Assembly (NCBI GenBank): GCA_963824985.1
Contig: CAWGRQ010000004.1
Location: 34,539-98,538 of the forward strand
Direction: 5' to 3'
From: JAFNAG01 sp963824985
GTDB lineage: Bacteria > Acidobacteriota > UBA6911
DNA length: 64,000 nucleotides
The translations under genes were made by a program, and so were the position numbers. Below, piece after piece: positions 43,228 through 53,520 of this stretch; position 1 is the first letter of the stretch; each line of letters starts with the position of its first letter. The notes under the pieces were generated by a model. That model worked only from the letters and a program-made list of their open reading frames with translations, made no database searches and had not been told where the DNA came from.

Positions 43228-46179
43228 TTACCGCGGCTCCCTCGTTCCCGCGGCCGGGCTCGTGGCGCCTGCGTCAAGGTGGTTCCAGTTCAGGATGGCG
43301 TTGAGCGCGAGATTGAAGCTGCCGTGCGTTTCGTAACGCCAGAATGGACGGTTGGCAAACATGACGACGTGGCCCCGGCCCAGAGGCGCGTCGATGACCA
43401 GCGCGCGTCCGGTGAGTGCCTGCTGGCCGACGAGGCCGCCGCTGAGCAGCATGTCGTCAGGATCGTTCGGGAAGCGCAGGATGATGCGCGGCTGGGTCGC
43501 CTGATCGCCGCCCGCTCCGCCCCGGCCCCCTCCTCCACGACCGCCGCCTCCGGCTGCGCCGGGTCCGCCTCCGCGGGCCCCGGACTGCGCCGGTGGAGGT
43601 CCGTCGAGCGTCGTCAATGTCGGCTGGACGGCATTCGGATTCAGATTCATCCCGACGCCGGGAATCTGGCTGCCGCCGCGGCCACCGCCGCCCACGCCGA
43701 ATCCGCCGCCCCCTGCGTTCAGCACGGGGCCGGAGCTGAAATACACGGCGAGGTTGTCGCTATCGTAGCCGTAGGCGATCGGGCTGTTCCTGTCCGCGAA
43801 CTGCGACTTCATCACCACGCCGCGCGCAAACAGGCCGGTCGGCTCTTCTATGGTGACTCCGCTGACCAGGTGGTAGTCCGGGAAGATGGTCGAGGTTGAG
43901 CCCTCGGTAATTAGCAGGCCCCCCTCCTGCACGAACTTCATCAGATTGATGAGCCCTTCGAACCCCATGCCTCCACGGATGTCATCGGCCGAATCCTGGA
44001 CTCCCAGGTTGGGAGTCAAGTCCGTTTTCTTGTATGGGATCGGTTCGGCGCCCTGCACTCCATTCACCTGGGATTCGGCCGTGCCGCCGACGTGCGGGAA
44101 AATGATCACGTCGAACCTCTGCCGCAGGTTTGGCTCGCGCAACTTCGTGTCGCCCATGTAGGTATATGGGATCTTCATCTTGTCAAACGTCATCCGCACC
44201 CAGCCCTCATTCTGGGTATTCGACCAGGAGTGCACGTAGCCGATCCTCGGCGTCGCCATCTCGTGTGTCTTCACGGACGGAGCTGACTGCACCGCATAGG
44301 CGCCCAATCCATATTCCTTGATTGATGTTTCCAGCGCTGCCCGGTCGGCATTTGGGATAATGATCGCGCCCGCGCTGAACCTGCGGCCGGCCGCCTCGAA
44401 CGCCTCCTCGGCCGCCTGCATCTTTACGTCCCGGTTGGCGAAGCGGAACGGCGCCAGGCTGGTATCCCCGTTGTGATCGACGATGATCACACTGCCGGAA
44501 CCGGTAATCGTGCCCGGCACCCGCGCATCCGCCGCGAGCAGGGTCATCGGTTGGGTAAGCACCGCCTTGTCTTCGATCTTAGCTACCTTCACGTTGCGCA
44601 GCAGTGGGAGGGCCCAGCCGGTGTCATCATAGGGACTTGGATTAGCCGGCGCGAAGAACTGAGTATCGAGGAAGTTGACGGCACAGCGGCTGTACGGCTG
44701 ATCCATCCGGACAATATAGTCGCCCGCAGCCACCTGCAGGTTGCCGGCGGTGAAGCTGCTGCCGGCCGAGTGCACCTCGATGCCTTCCTGCCTGAGCAGA
44801 TTCACCAGGCTGGCCGCTTCTCCGCGGCGGCGCTGGCCGGCTGGAATCAGCCATGCGTACAGCGGGCCATCCTTCCCCAGGGCGACCGCGCGTTTGTTCT
44901 TCAGATAAAAGTTCTCGAGGAGCATCTCGCGGTTCTTCGCCGTAAACTGCAGCGCGAGGAGCAGTGCCGATTGCTGGATGTTCACGTTATTGCGGGGACC
45001 CCAGTTGATGCGCGGCAACGGAGGATTCGGCCGGTACCACTCCCTGCTCCTCGAGGTGACCACCTCCCGGTTCGCCGGGCCGTAACTCTCAGTTTCGTAA
45101 AACCGGCCGATCGAGTTGTGAAGGTTGGCGATCCAGAACAGGTAGTTGGGCGTCCAGCCGTCGTAGAACGAACCGGTCCAGACGCCGGGCACACCGCGCT
45201 TGGTCATTTCGGCGACCTCATACTCCGAGATCTGCCACCACTCGTTGGTCAGCACGGGATCAACCGCCGTGTTATAGGGCCCGGCGCCCGTCGACGCGTA
45301 CAGGTAATCCATGGATTCGTGCAGGTCGTGCATTACCGTGGGGTGCCATTCGAGGTAGGTGCGGAGCACGTTCTGCGTGATTTTCAATCCCAAACCGAGG
45401 CCGTCGCGGTTGTTGTCGTGAGCGACGTACTGCCCCCACCAGATGAGCGGCATGCGCTTGCCGGTCTTCTTCTGGTAGTAGAGGTTATCCACAACCTTTT
45501 CGCGGCCGTCCACTTCCACCACGGGGGTGAGGAAAACGATCACGTTGTTGCGGATGTTCTGGATGAACGGCGTCTCTTCGACGATCAGCCGGTAGGCGAG
45601 TTCCATCTGCATCTCGGCGCTCCCCGTCTCGCCCGAGTGCAGGTTGCCCGTCGCCCAGTAAATGGGCTTTCCGGCGGCGATCAGCGGCTGTGCCTGAGAG
45701 TCGGTCAGCTTCCGCGGATCGGTCAGGTCGGCCAGGATCTTTTTGTAGCTGTCGAGAGTCTTTATGGTTGCCTCATCGGCGATGGCCAGGACGATCATGT
45801 CGCGGCCTTCTTCGCTCTTTCCGATGGTGAAGAGCTTGGTGCGTCCGGGCGCCGCCTTGGCGAGGCTCTCAAAATAGGCTTTGATGTCTTTGTAGTAGGT
45901 CAACTCATCCGGCGTACCCGGGATCCGGCCGAGGGCCTTAAGAGGCGTGGGCACGGTGGCTGATGCCGGGAGGTGATCCACCAGTTCGGTCAGGATTCGC
46001 GGATCCCTCGTGTGTTCCTTGATCTTGGCGGTGTACTCCTCGTCCGCTTTTTGAACGGTGTCGGGTTTTACAGCGGTTTTCGGATTCTGGGCGTTTACGA
46101 AGCCGCCCGACCACAGTACGGCCGCAAGTGCGAAAACAGCACCACGGGTCATACACTTCCGCATCCAGCCAGTTGTCAT
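43228..46179 (-). CDS. Secreted M14-family metallocarboxypeptidase, large
   Basis: 983 aa from the ATG at 46179 (GGAGG 8 nt before). Signal peptide FALAAVLWSGGFVNAQ. The M14 domain shows KPIYWATGNLHSGETGSAEM (HxxE zinc motif), then NNVIVFLTPVVEVDGREKV and HPTVMHDLHESMDY (third zinc His). The C-terminal 600 residues contain a class I glutamine amidotransferase-like fold and a Gly/Arg-rich stretch (GGGGRGGGGRGGAGGD). It digests peptides outside the cytoplasm. Its stop codon coincides with the target duplication of the mobile element downstream. Confidence 0.85.
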   Translation of the reverse strand: MTTGWMRKCMTRGAVFALAAVLWSGGFVNAQNPKTAVKPDTVQKADEEYTAKIKEHTRDPRILTELVDHLPASATVPTPLKALGRIPGTPDELTYYKDIKAYFESLAKAAPGRTKLFTIGKSEEGRDMIVLAIADEATIKTLDSYKKILADLTDPRKLTDSQAQPLIAAGKPIYWATGNLHSGETGSAEMQMELAYRLIVEETPFIQNIRNNVIVFLTPVVEVDGREKVVDNLYYQKKTGKRMPLIWWGQYVAHDNNRDGLGLGLKITQNVLRTYLEWHPTVMHDLHESMDYLYASTGAGPYNTAVDPVLTNEWWQISEYEVAEMTKRGVPGVWTGSFYDGWTPNYLFWIANLHNSIGRFYETESYGPANREVVTSRSREWYRPNPPLPRINWGPRNNVNIQQSALLLALQFTAKNREMLLENFYLKNKRAVALGKDGPLYAWLIPAGQRRRGEAASLVNLLRQEGIEVHSAGSSFTAGNLQVAAGDYIVRMDQPYSRCAVNFLDTQFFAPANPSPYDDTGWALPLLRNVKVAKIEDKAVLTQPMTLLAADARVPGTITGSGSVIIVDHNGDTSLAPFRFANRDVKMQAAEEAFEAAGRRFSAGAIIIPNADRAALETSIKEYGLGAYAVQSAPSVKTHEMATPRIGYVHSWSNTQNEGWVRMTFDKMKIPYTYMGDTKLREPNLRQRFDVIIFPHVGGTAESQVNGVQGAEPIPYKKTDLTPNLGVQDSADDIRGGMGFEGLINLMKFVQEGGLLITEGSTSTIFPDYHLVSGVTIEEPTGLFARGVVMKSQFADRNSPIAYGYDSDNLAVYFSSGPVLNAGGGGFGVGGGGRGGSQIPGVGMNLNPNAVQPTLTTLDGPPPAQSGARGGGPGAAGGGGRGGGGRGGAGGDQATQPRIILRFPNDPDDMLLSGGLVGQQALTGRALVIDAPLGRGHVVMFANRPFWRYETHGSFNLALNAILNWNHLDAGATSPAAGTREPR

Positions 46180-46626
46180 GGATTTATCCTCCGGGCGGCC
46201 GGGTGCCTGGGTGGCACCGGGGCTCGCGCTTAGATACACAGTTCCGCGCATATTAAATGTAATTCATGGGGGGCCTCAAGAAGAAACTGATGAAGTGTTG
46301 GTCCCAAGCACCCGGATATGATCGGAATTGTCGAAGTCAGCCGGTGCCGGCCCTGTGACCCGGGAACAGTTTGTGCGCAATGAATTTGCTGTAACTCATG
46401 TCAAGATTGACGTAAGGCAGGGAATTGGTGCTAGACTACCGATAATCGAATGCCATCTCCCCGGGCAGGTCGGGATCCTGCAGTCGGAGTGTGGTGTTGA
46501 GATGCCTGAGTGGGAGGGTTGGCGGCCCACCCCATGGCATGAAGTGGTGTTCGTGTTCTGCATGGTTCTGAGGTTACCCATGGTGGTCGAGAGGTTCCGG
46601 CCATATTTCACTGGAGTGGAGGCTGC
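46180..46626. other. Intergenic region between divergent peptidase genes
   Basis: 447 bp that must contain the promoters of the M14 and M28 peptidase genes. I see no gene, repeat or strong palindrome. A short frame at 46328-46630 has no family signature. Confidence 0.5.
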
Positions 46627-47922
46627 GTGATACGAGGGAGAAGTTTTGTTATCGGGGGATTGGTTGTGTTGATGTTGGCTGTTTTCGGCCTGGCAGGCTC
46701 CGCGGAGTTTCAGGCGCAATCTGGGGTCGCGGCGCAGTCCGGGGCCGGCAATGCCGGGGATGACCCGGTGAGGTTGCTGGTCGGCCGGCTCGATCTCGAG
46801 AAATACAAGGCCACCATCAAAAGCCTGACCCAGTTTGGCGATCGACGCCAGGGCACAGACCGGAATCGGGCCGCAAACGACTGGATCGAGGCGCAACTGA
46901 AGAGTTACGGCTGCTCCGATGTCGGACGGATCAAATACGAGTACGCCCCTGCTCCTCGTACCGGTGCGGCTGGCGGGACCGGCCGCGGCGCCGCCGGCGC
47001 TGCCGCGGGTGCCGGCCGGGCAACCGGTGCCGGCCAGACTGCGGCCCAGGGGCGCGGCAGAGGGGGCGCCAACCCGGTCAAGGGAAACCGCGGGCCCACC
47101 GGAGTAAACACCGATCCCGAGAAACAGCCCGATTCGAAGCTCCGCGAGCTGAATAAGCAGCCGTCGACGCCGGGGCCGCGCGACGAAGTGTATTGCACCA
47201 AAATCGGCTCGAGCCACCCGGAAGAAATGTATATCGTGGGCGGCCATATGGACGGCCTCGGCTTCAGTGAAGGCGCGAACGACAACGCGTCGGGCGTGGC
47301 CCTGGTTATGGAATTGGCCCGCATCTTCAGCACGCCCGATGTCCAGACAGACCGGTCGATTCGATTCATCCTCTGGAACAATGAAGAGACCGGCCTCAAC
47401 GGGGCGCGGGCCTACGTGGAACTACGTGCGCCGATGCAGGGGAAGGAGGATCCGCCCAATTCGGGCAAGTACCCGGAACCGAAGTGGCTCGGCATGGTGC
47501 AGCACGACATGATGATGTTCGACCACGGGATGCCTGGCCCTGACGGCAAGCTCCCCGCGGAGCAGCGGCCCGAAGCCGACGTGAATATCGAGTTTGCGGC
47601 CACGTCGAAGATGGGGGCCCAGGCCCAGGTACTTGCCTGGCAGTTCAAGGCTGCGAACGACCGTTACGCTACCGACTACCCGGCGGTTGTCGGCAACCGG
47701 ATGAGCAATACCGACTCGGCGGCATTCCAGGACCTCGTCGCCGCCATCAGCCTGCGCGAGGCAGAGCGGCTGAGTCAGGTGGGCAGCGGCTGGGATCCTA
47801 CCTGGCACCAGCCGACGGACGTGTTCCAGACCTTCTCGGATAAGGATTTCCGTCTTGGCCTGAACGCCGCGCAAACGACGCTGGCAGCGATAGCCCAACT
47901 CTCGGGCGTGAAGGTGAAATAG
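46627..47922 (+). CDS. Secreted M28-family zinc peptidase
   Basis: 431 aa starting at GTG with GGAGG 5-6 nt upstream. Signal segment FVIGGLVVLMLAVFGLAGSA. Zinc ligands: His in YIVGGHMDGLGFSEG, Asp in ANDNASGVALVM, Glu pair in FILWNNEETGLNGARAYVE, Asp in MVQHDMMMFD and His in DPTWHQPTDVF. An unusual Gly/Ala/Arg-rich insert of about 50 residues (residues 112-160, for example GAAGAAAGAGRATGAGQ) interrupts the N-terminal part. It is probably an aminopeptidase working with the divergent M14 enzyme in peptide use. Confidence 0.85.
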   Translation: MIRGRSFVIGGLVVLMLAVFGLAGSAEFQAQSGVAAQSGAGNAGDDPVRLLVGRLDLEKYKATIKSLTQFGDRRQGTDRNRAANDWIEAQLKSYGCSDVGRIKYEYAPAPRTGAAGGTGRGAAGAAAGAGRATGAGQTAAQGRGRGGANPVKGNRGPTGVNTDPEKQPDSKLRELNKQPSTPGPRDEVYCTKIGSSHPEEMYIVGGHMDGLGFSEGANDNASGVALVMELARIFSTPDVQTDRSIRFILWNNEETGLNGARAYVELRAPMQGKEDPPNSGKYPEPKWLGMVQHDMMMFDHGMPGPDGKLPAEQRPEADVNIEFAATSKMGAQAQVLAWQFKAANDRYATDYPAVVGNRMSNTDSAAFQDLVAAISLREAERLSQVGSGWDPTWHQPTDVFQTFSDKDFRLGLNAAQTTLAAIAQLSGVKVK

Positions 47923-48012
47923 CGCGGAGGTGCCGCCGGGGGGAATAAGCTGCTTTTCGAGGCGGTCACACAGGCGCCGTGGCGCACCCGGTGGCGCATG
48001 AAAATCTTTTGG

Positions 48013-48087
48013 CTTTGCGACTTTGCGTCTTGGCGTCCTTGCGTTGATTATTTTAACGCAATGACGCCAAGACGCGAGGGCGCAAAG
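48013..48087. repeat. Large hairpin between convergent genes
   Basis: CTTTGCGTCTTGGCGTCC-type sequence folds back on AACGCAATGACGCCAAGACG across a short AT-rich loop, about 30 bp per arm with a few mismatches. The phrase GCGTCTTGGCGTCCTTGCG is a dispersed repeat type known from several bacterial phyla. It could end transcription from both sides. Confidence 0.6.
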
Positions 48088-48231
48088 AGATATTTTCGGA
48101 ACAGCAGATGAGCGCAACGAAGTCCTCTCCTGCGAACCAGAGAGGTCGTCAAGTGTCTCCAGTGCAGGAGGCCTGGGCAGTACGCAACAACCGCCCAAGC
48201 CTCATTGCGGGTCATTACCCCGCTCCCTCTC

Positions 48232-50904
48232 CTAGCGGAATTCGGGTGTCGGCAGCAGCCGGGCTTTCTGGGTGAGCTTGGTCTCACCGACCTGGAGCGT
48301 GACCACGTACTCGCCCGGAGGCATGGCGGACTCGAGCCTGTCCTCCGCGCCCGCCGCCACCGCCGCCGAATCCGCCGCCACCCTCCGAAGCGACGCGGTT
48401 AATGCCGGCTTTCTGTGAGCCCGGCACCGTCCGGACGACCTGGCCGGCCTGATTCGCGATCGTAATCGAGACCGGCTGTGCGGCATCCGCTTTCAGGTAG
48501 TAGTAAATCAGCAGCCCGTTCGGCTCGTTCGGCGTGCATGGGAAAGTGTCGCCCAGAAGCCGGTAGTTGCCTTGCGCGCCGTCGCGCCGGATCGGCTTCG
48601 GCTTCACAGCGAAGAGGTAGGCATTCTTGCCCAGGTTCTCCTCAGTCATCTCGCGAATGGGAGCGATGTCCACCACCCAAACGCCGCGACCATACGTGCC
48701 CGCCACCAGATCCTGCTCGCGCGGGTGAATGACCATGTCGGTGACTGCTGCCGGGGCCATGTTGCTCTTGAGGGCCACCCAGCGCGTTCCGCCGTCCGTG
48801 GAGGCATAAACGCCGATATCGGTGCCGGCAAACAGCACGGACGGCTTCTGGGTGTCCTCGAGAATCGAGTTGACGGGCCACTGCGGCAGGTTGCTGGAGA
48901 TGTTCTTCCATGTGGCCCCGAAATCGGTGGTCTTGAACAGGAAGGGTTTGAAAATGTCCTGGCGCCGTCCGGTCTTGGCGACGTAGGCCGTTCCCGCTGC
49001 GAAGCGTGATGCATATACCCGGCTGACCCAGACGTCTTCCGGCCCGCCGGCGGTTGCGACGTTCCTGGTGACATCTGTCCAGTTCGTTGCCGTCGTTCGT
49101 GTCACCAGCACTTTGCCATCGTCAGTGCCCACCCAGATGATTCCCGCGGTCACGGGCGATTCCGAAATCGTGCTGATGGTCGCAGTACACGATATTGCTG
49201 CCGGCGGCGCCGCGATTGATCTTTTCCGGATCGTTGTTGGTGAGGTCGGGGCTGATCTCCTGCCAGTGATCGCCGCGATCGGTGGACTTGAAGAGCACCT
49301 GCGCGCCCGCGTAGATCGTCTTGGGATCGTGCGGCGAGAGGATGAAGGGCGCGATCCAGTTGATCCGCAGCGCCGGTTGGCCTGCCGGGCGTGTCGGCGC
49401 AATGCGGATCACGTTCATGAGTCTTCTGGTCGTACCGGCTGAGCTGACCCGAACTCCTGGGTGTTGTAAACCCAGCGGCTGTCGGTGGGGTCGACCTGGT
49501 TGTACATGCCATCGCCGGTACCGACCGTCACCCAGTCGTCGATCCCGATGCTGCCGGCCCAACCGTTGCTCGGCCCTTTCCAGCTCTCGTGATCCTGAAG
49601 ACCGGCGTAGATGTTGTAGGGCGTGTCCATATCGACGCCCAGCGGCGTATACCTCGCCGCCCCGGATGGTCTGGAAGTGCTCGTTGGTCCGGCCGCCGTC
49701 AAAGGATTGGAAAATGCCGCCATCGGAAGCTGCAAACATGTGGTCGGAATCCTCCGGATCAACCCACAGGGCACGAAAGTCGCCAAAAGCGCGACCGAAG
49801 ACGCGCGGCCCCCCGCGCCCGCCCCAGGTCTTGCCGCCGTCCGCCGAGTAGTTGAAACTCGACCCCGTGATCCAGATACGGTCGGGATTGTTCGGGATCC
49901 ACGACGAGCTGATTGAACGAGTAGCCGGCCTTGCCGCTGACATCCACTTCGTCGGGGTTTACGCGGCGCCAGGTGACGCCGGCAGTCATCGGTGCGGTAG
50001 ACCTGCCCGTTGATGGTGTCCGGCTGGATTTCGCGGGTTGGGACGCAGGTTGTGGTTGTCGTACACCGCGTAGAGGACCTCGGGTCTGCTGCGGCAGATG
50101 TCGATGCCGATCCGCCCCATGGGGCCCTTCGGCAGGCCGTTGAGTAAGCTCTGTCCAACTGGCGCCACCGTCGGTGGTCTTGTAGATGCCGGTTCCGGGA
50201 CCGCCGTCGTTGATTACCCAGGCCAGCCGCTCATGTTCGTAGGTCGCCGCATACAGGACTTCCGGATTGCGCGGATCGCGCACCAGGTCGACCGCGCCCG
50301 TTCGGTCATTGACGTAGAGGACTTTCTTCCAGGACTTGCCGCCATCGGTGGTCTTGAACACGCCTCGTTCGGCGTTCGGCGTGGCCAGGTGCCCAAGGGC
50401 AGCCACATATACCGTGTCCGGCCGGGTCGGATGGATCACGATGCGCGCGATATGCTGCGTGTCCTTCAGACCCATGTTCTGCCAGGTCTCGCCGCCGTCG
50501 ACGGACTTGTAGACGCCGTCGCCCCAGTAGGCGCTGCGGGTGGCCGAGTTGTCGCCGGTCCCCACCCAAACCACGTTCTCATCGGATGGCGCCACGGCGA
50601 TGGCGCCCATGGAATAAATGCTCTGGCTGTCCATGACCGGCTCAAATGTGACGCCGCCATTGGATGATTTCCAGACTCCGCCCGAGCGCAGAGCGGCATA
50701 AATGGTGCTGCGATGCGCTTTGGCGGGGGTTTCGGGTATTGCGATCCCTACTGCCCAGGCGCCGGCGCGGTAGGGCCCCATGTTCCGATAGGTAAGGCCG
50801 TTCAGCAGGGATTCGTTTAATAATTGTGGTGGCGCCTGCTGCGCCAGGGCGGTCAAAACGGCAAGGAAAACGACCAGGACGAAGAAAAGACTCTTTCGAT
50901 TCAT
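48232..50904 (-). pseudogene. Secreted BNR/VPS10-like repeat protein, about seven frameshifts
   Basis: It starts at 50904 with GGAGGG and a signal peptide (LFFVLVVFLAVLTALAQ). Blades have the BNR pattern SxDGGxTW: GGVWKSSNGGVTF, YKSVDGGETWQNMG, FKTTDGGKSWKKV, IYKTTDGGASWTEL, LFKSTDRGDHWQEIS and YASTDGGTRWVAL. The C-terminus has LPPGEYVVTL-type and GEYVVTLQVGETKLTQ segments. The first 250 codons are intact; from about 50150 to 48350 the sense passes among all three frames about seven times. A full-length relative would have about 890 aa. Neighbours on both sides are intact, so this is either a decaying gene or a stretch of poor assembly. Confidence 0.75.
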
Positions 50905-51011
50905 AAATGCACCCTCCAGGATACCCAGTGTTATACCACTGGAGGGCGCCAATCCGCATCGAATACGGCATTGGGCCGTGAGCCCGGCGCTCTTCAATCC
51001 GCGCCCGGTGC

Positions 51012-51800
51012 CTACTTCTTGGCAGCATTCCCCTTGGGCATGTCCTCGGTAAACAGCCAATCCTGGATGGGCACGTTGTATTTTACATTGTCATAGGAGT
51101 ACGGCGTGATCGTCTCGCCCTGAGAGCCGGCGGTGATTTCCAGGGCTCGGGAGGGGATGGTCACATCCCCGAATTTCTTGAAGTCCCAGAAGATCCGTTT
51201 CAATCTTCCCGCCGTTTCCTGAAGCAGGAAATAGTTTTCCTTGTCGATGCACAGGCTGGTCGTCTCTTTACCGATAACGACCGCGATGACGTAGGCGGGA
51301 CGGCTCGCGACCACCTTGTATTCATTCGATTGCAGCTCAGCCTTTTCCCGCCATTCGACGATCGCGTCTTCCTGCCGCGTCAGCGAGTCGGCATGGGTCG
51401 CGTAATACGCGACCCCCTGGCATTGATTCAGCCACCGGTTCAATTCCTGGAGATTGCCGGAAGACGTGACGAGGTTCCTCCGGCTCCAGGCCACGCCGTC
51501 ATTCAGAAAATACTCGTAGAAGGCGCGACCTCCCTTGACGACCGTCATATCCTTTTCGACCCGCAGCTTTCCGGGAGCTCTTGCGAACAGGCGGTAGGCG
51601 GCACGGAACATGATGCCGTCGAGCATGTCGACGGTCCCGGTAATGGTCATCGTCTGCCAGTTGGTGAGGCGATCGCCTCCGTGGGCCTGGACGGATCGGG
51701 TGAGAATATCCCGGGCCGAGGGCTCCGATTGCGGGAAGGCCGGGAACAAAAGGCAAAAGAGCAGACCGGAATGCACGATGGCGATCCTTATCATTCTCAT
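51012..51800 (-). CDS. Exported lipoprotein-localisation-like (LolA/outer-membrane lipoprotein-sorting-like) protein
   Basis: 262 aa from the ATG at 51800 with GAGGAG 5 nt upstream. A signal peptide (IVHSGLLFCLLFPAFPQ) is followed by PSARDILTRSVQAHGGDRLT, NWQTMTITGTV and LFARAPGKLRVEKDM, the pattern of envelope proteins that share the LolA/LppX beta-groove fold. It probably holds a hydrophobic ligand or is an outer-membrane accessory. The start codon overlaps the proper stop codon of the reductase gene upstream; because of a frameshift there, the two read as one 668-aa frame, which I do not accept as a real fusion. Confidence 0.6.
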   Translation of the reverse strand: MRMIRIAIVHSGLLFCLLFPAFPQSEPSARDILTRSVQAHGGDRLTNWQTMTITGTVDMLDGIMFRAAYRLFARAPGKLRVEKDMTVVKGGRAFYEYFLNDGVAWSRRNLVTSSGNLQELNRWLNQCQGVAYYATHADSLTRQEDAIVEWREKAELQSNEYKVVASRPAYVIAVVIGKETTSLCIDKENYFLLQETAGRLKRIFWDFKKFGDVTIPSRALEITAGSQGETITPYSYDNVKYNVPIQDWLFTEDMPKGNAAKK

Positions 51801-53009
51801 AGGGTCTCCTCGGGACGGGGCGCTGCGAACGTGAGTTGGGCGTGCGCCTCGAGGCAGGCGATTCTGCACCGGCAGTCCGTACCGGCAGGCCGCGTTGCAA
51901 GGGGCCGGGCAGCCGTTGCAAACCGATGCGCGATTGGTGACAGGAATCAGGCCGTACCTCTCCATGGCAAATTTCTGGTCTCCATAATGCTCAAAGTACA
52001 TTTTATAGCGCAGGACATCCCAGATGGGCACTCCCTGCGGGCAGGAACCGTAGCAACCGTCGCACCCGGGACGGCAGTATCGGTTGCCGATGGAGGCCTT
52101 CACTGTCTCCAGATACTGTTGATCGCGGCGGGTCAGGGCGGTGCTGCCGGATACGGCAAGGTATTCAGCAACCTGGTCGAAATTGCGCATACTGACGACC
52201 ATGGTGTCGAACAGGTCGGATGCCAGAATCCATTTGAGAACCGCCTGCCGGGCATTGGTGTTCTCATCCTGGAGTTCCCGGATGTTCAGGCTGGATTGAT
52301 AGATCGTCATCGTCTTCATGGCGATCGTGGCGACGCCCCGGGCTCGGGCCTTTTTGAGCAGCGGCTCCACGCCCTGGGTCAGGAAATTCGCCCCGATCAG
52401 GATGACGTCGAACCGGTTATTGTCGATCCCCCATTCCATTTCCTTGATCAGATTGACGCTGTGACTGGAGGCGCCCGTGAACCGGACCTTCCCCAGTTTT
52501 TTAGCCTCATCCCAGGCCTCGTAGATCGCCGGGTTCTGAATACGTTCCATGCCTCCATACCGGGGATGCCCGATGGAATGGATCATCATGCAGTCGACGT
52601 ACGTAGTGTTGAGCCGTTTTAGCGAGATATCGAGAGCCTCCAGTAATGCGCCCTTGGTAACCGTGGCGGTCACGAACGGAGGATCCCATTTATCCAGGAC
52701 GAAGACCTTTTCGCGCCACGGCGGCAGGGCCTTGCCGACCGTCTCCTCATGTCCGCGATACTGGAACCCGGTATCGATCAGGTTTATCCCGCATTCGAAA
52801 AGGTAACTCACCATGGCGGGTTCGGTCTGGCCGGAACCCGCCGAAACGTCCCCGATCTTCCACCCGGTTTTGCCGAACGGCTTGTAGCGTTTGATCTTCG
52901 GTTTGGCGGCGGTTTGGGGAGTGGTCTGGCCCTGGAATTTCGGGAGCCCGGCCCCGGCGGCCAGGGTGGTACTAGCGCTGAAAAACTGGCGTCTCGAGAT
53001 TTCCTTCAT
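51797..53009 (-). CDS. Tat-exported aldo/keto reductase with ferredoxin-like tail, 3' frameshift
   Basis: About 403 aa from the ATG at 53009. Twin-Arg signal (ISRRQFFSASTTLAAGAGLP), then the barrel: YKPFGKTGWKIGDVSAG, INLIDTGFQYRGHEETVG, KVFVLDKWDP, VDCMMIHSIGH (the catalytic His region). A C-terminal cysteine cluster reads RPGCDGCYGSCPQGVP and CNGCPAPCNAACRYG. At about 51850 an extra base shifts the frame; without it the protein would end EAHAQLTFAAPRPEETL and stop at an ATGA overlap with the next gene. Same family as the reductase at 36.3 kb. Confidence 0.75.
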
Positions 53010-53520
53010 AAGCCTCACTTTGCTTCTGGGCCGGTACGGGTACCGGCTGCCGGTCGGTAGCCGTGCATGAATGAGCTTTCGGGCCCCATCCTGTCCTGGA
53101 ACCGAGGCGCGCCGATGATAGGGCGGGTCGCATCAGCATTTCATGCAGTGGCAGAAACTATTCGTTGAAAGAACTCTATACTTGCACAGTGCCGGCGGGA
53201 CCTCAAGCGAAAGAGACGGCAAGACTCGCATTGGCAACTGAAAATGGCAAAGCCCGGACGAGAAGCCTGGGTATTGGGATTGAGACTGGGTCAGGCGGGT
53301 TGCCCGATATGATCCTCGATCACTCTCCGGATTTCATAGGATGGCTTCCGGGCCAAGTTTGCATCCTTTACGAGTTCATCCCGTGCCCATCTTTTCACTA
53401 CCCACACGAGGAAGGTTCTAGTAACCTTCTTCGATTGGCAAACAGGATTATGGCTGGCTGCTCCCCGGGAAATTGCCGCGGAAGCGCCCGCCGACAAACT
53501 TCTTACTGGAGGGTTGGAGC
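53010..53520. other. Intergenic region upstream of metK
   Basis: About 510 bp with no convincing gene. A small perfect stem (GAAGGTT-CTAGT-AACCTTC, 53411-53429) lies 92 bp before the metK start. I looked for a SAM-type riboswitch and found no matching consensus. Confidence 0.4.

Noticed and set aside
43042..43899. A 285-aa plus-strand frame crossing the mobile element and the M14 gene end
   Set aside because: It is antisense to the M14 peptidase and its first part is the non-coding intron/MITE sequence.
51012..53018. A novel aldo/keto reductase fused to a lipoprotein-sorting-like domain
   Set aside because: The second half has its own ribosome site and signal peptide, and the first half has a proper ending in the neighbouring frame; an extra base explains the fusion.
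53010..53520. SAM riboswitch before metK
   Set aside because: I compared the leader with SAM-I, SAM-II and SAH riboswitch core patterns and saw no match; only a small 7-bp stem is present.
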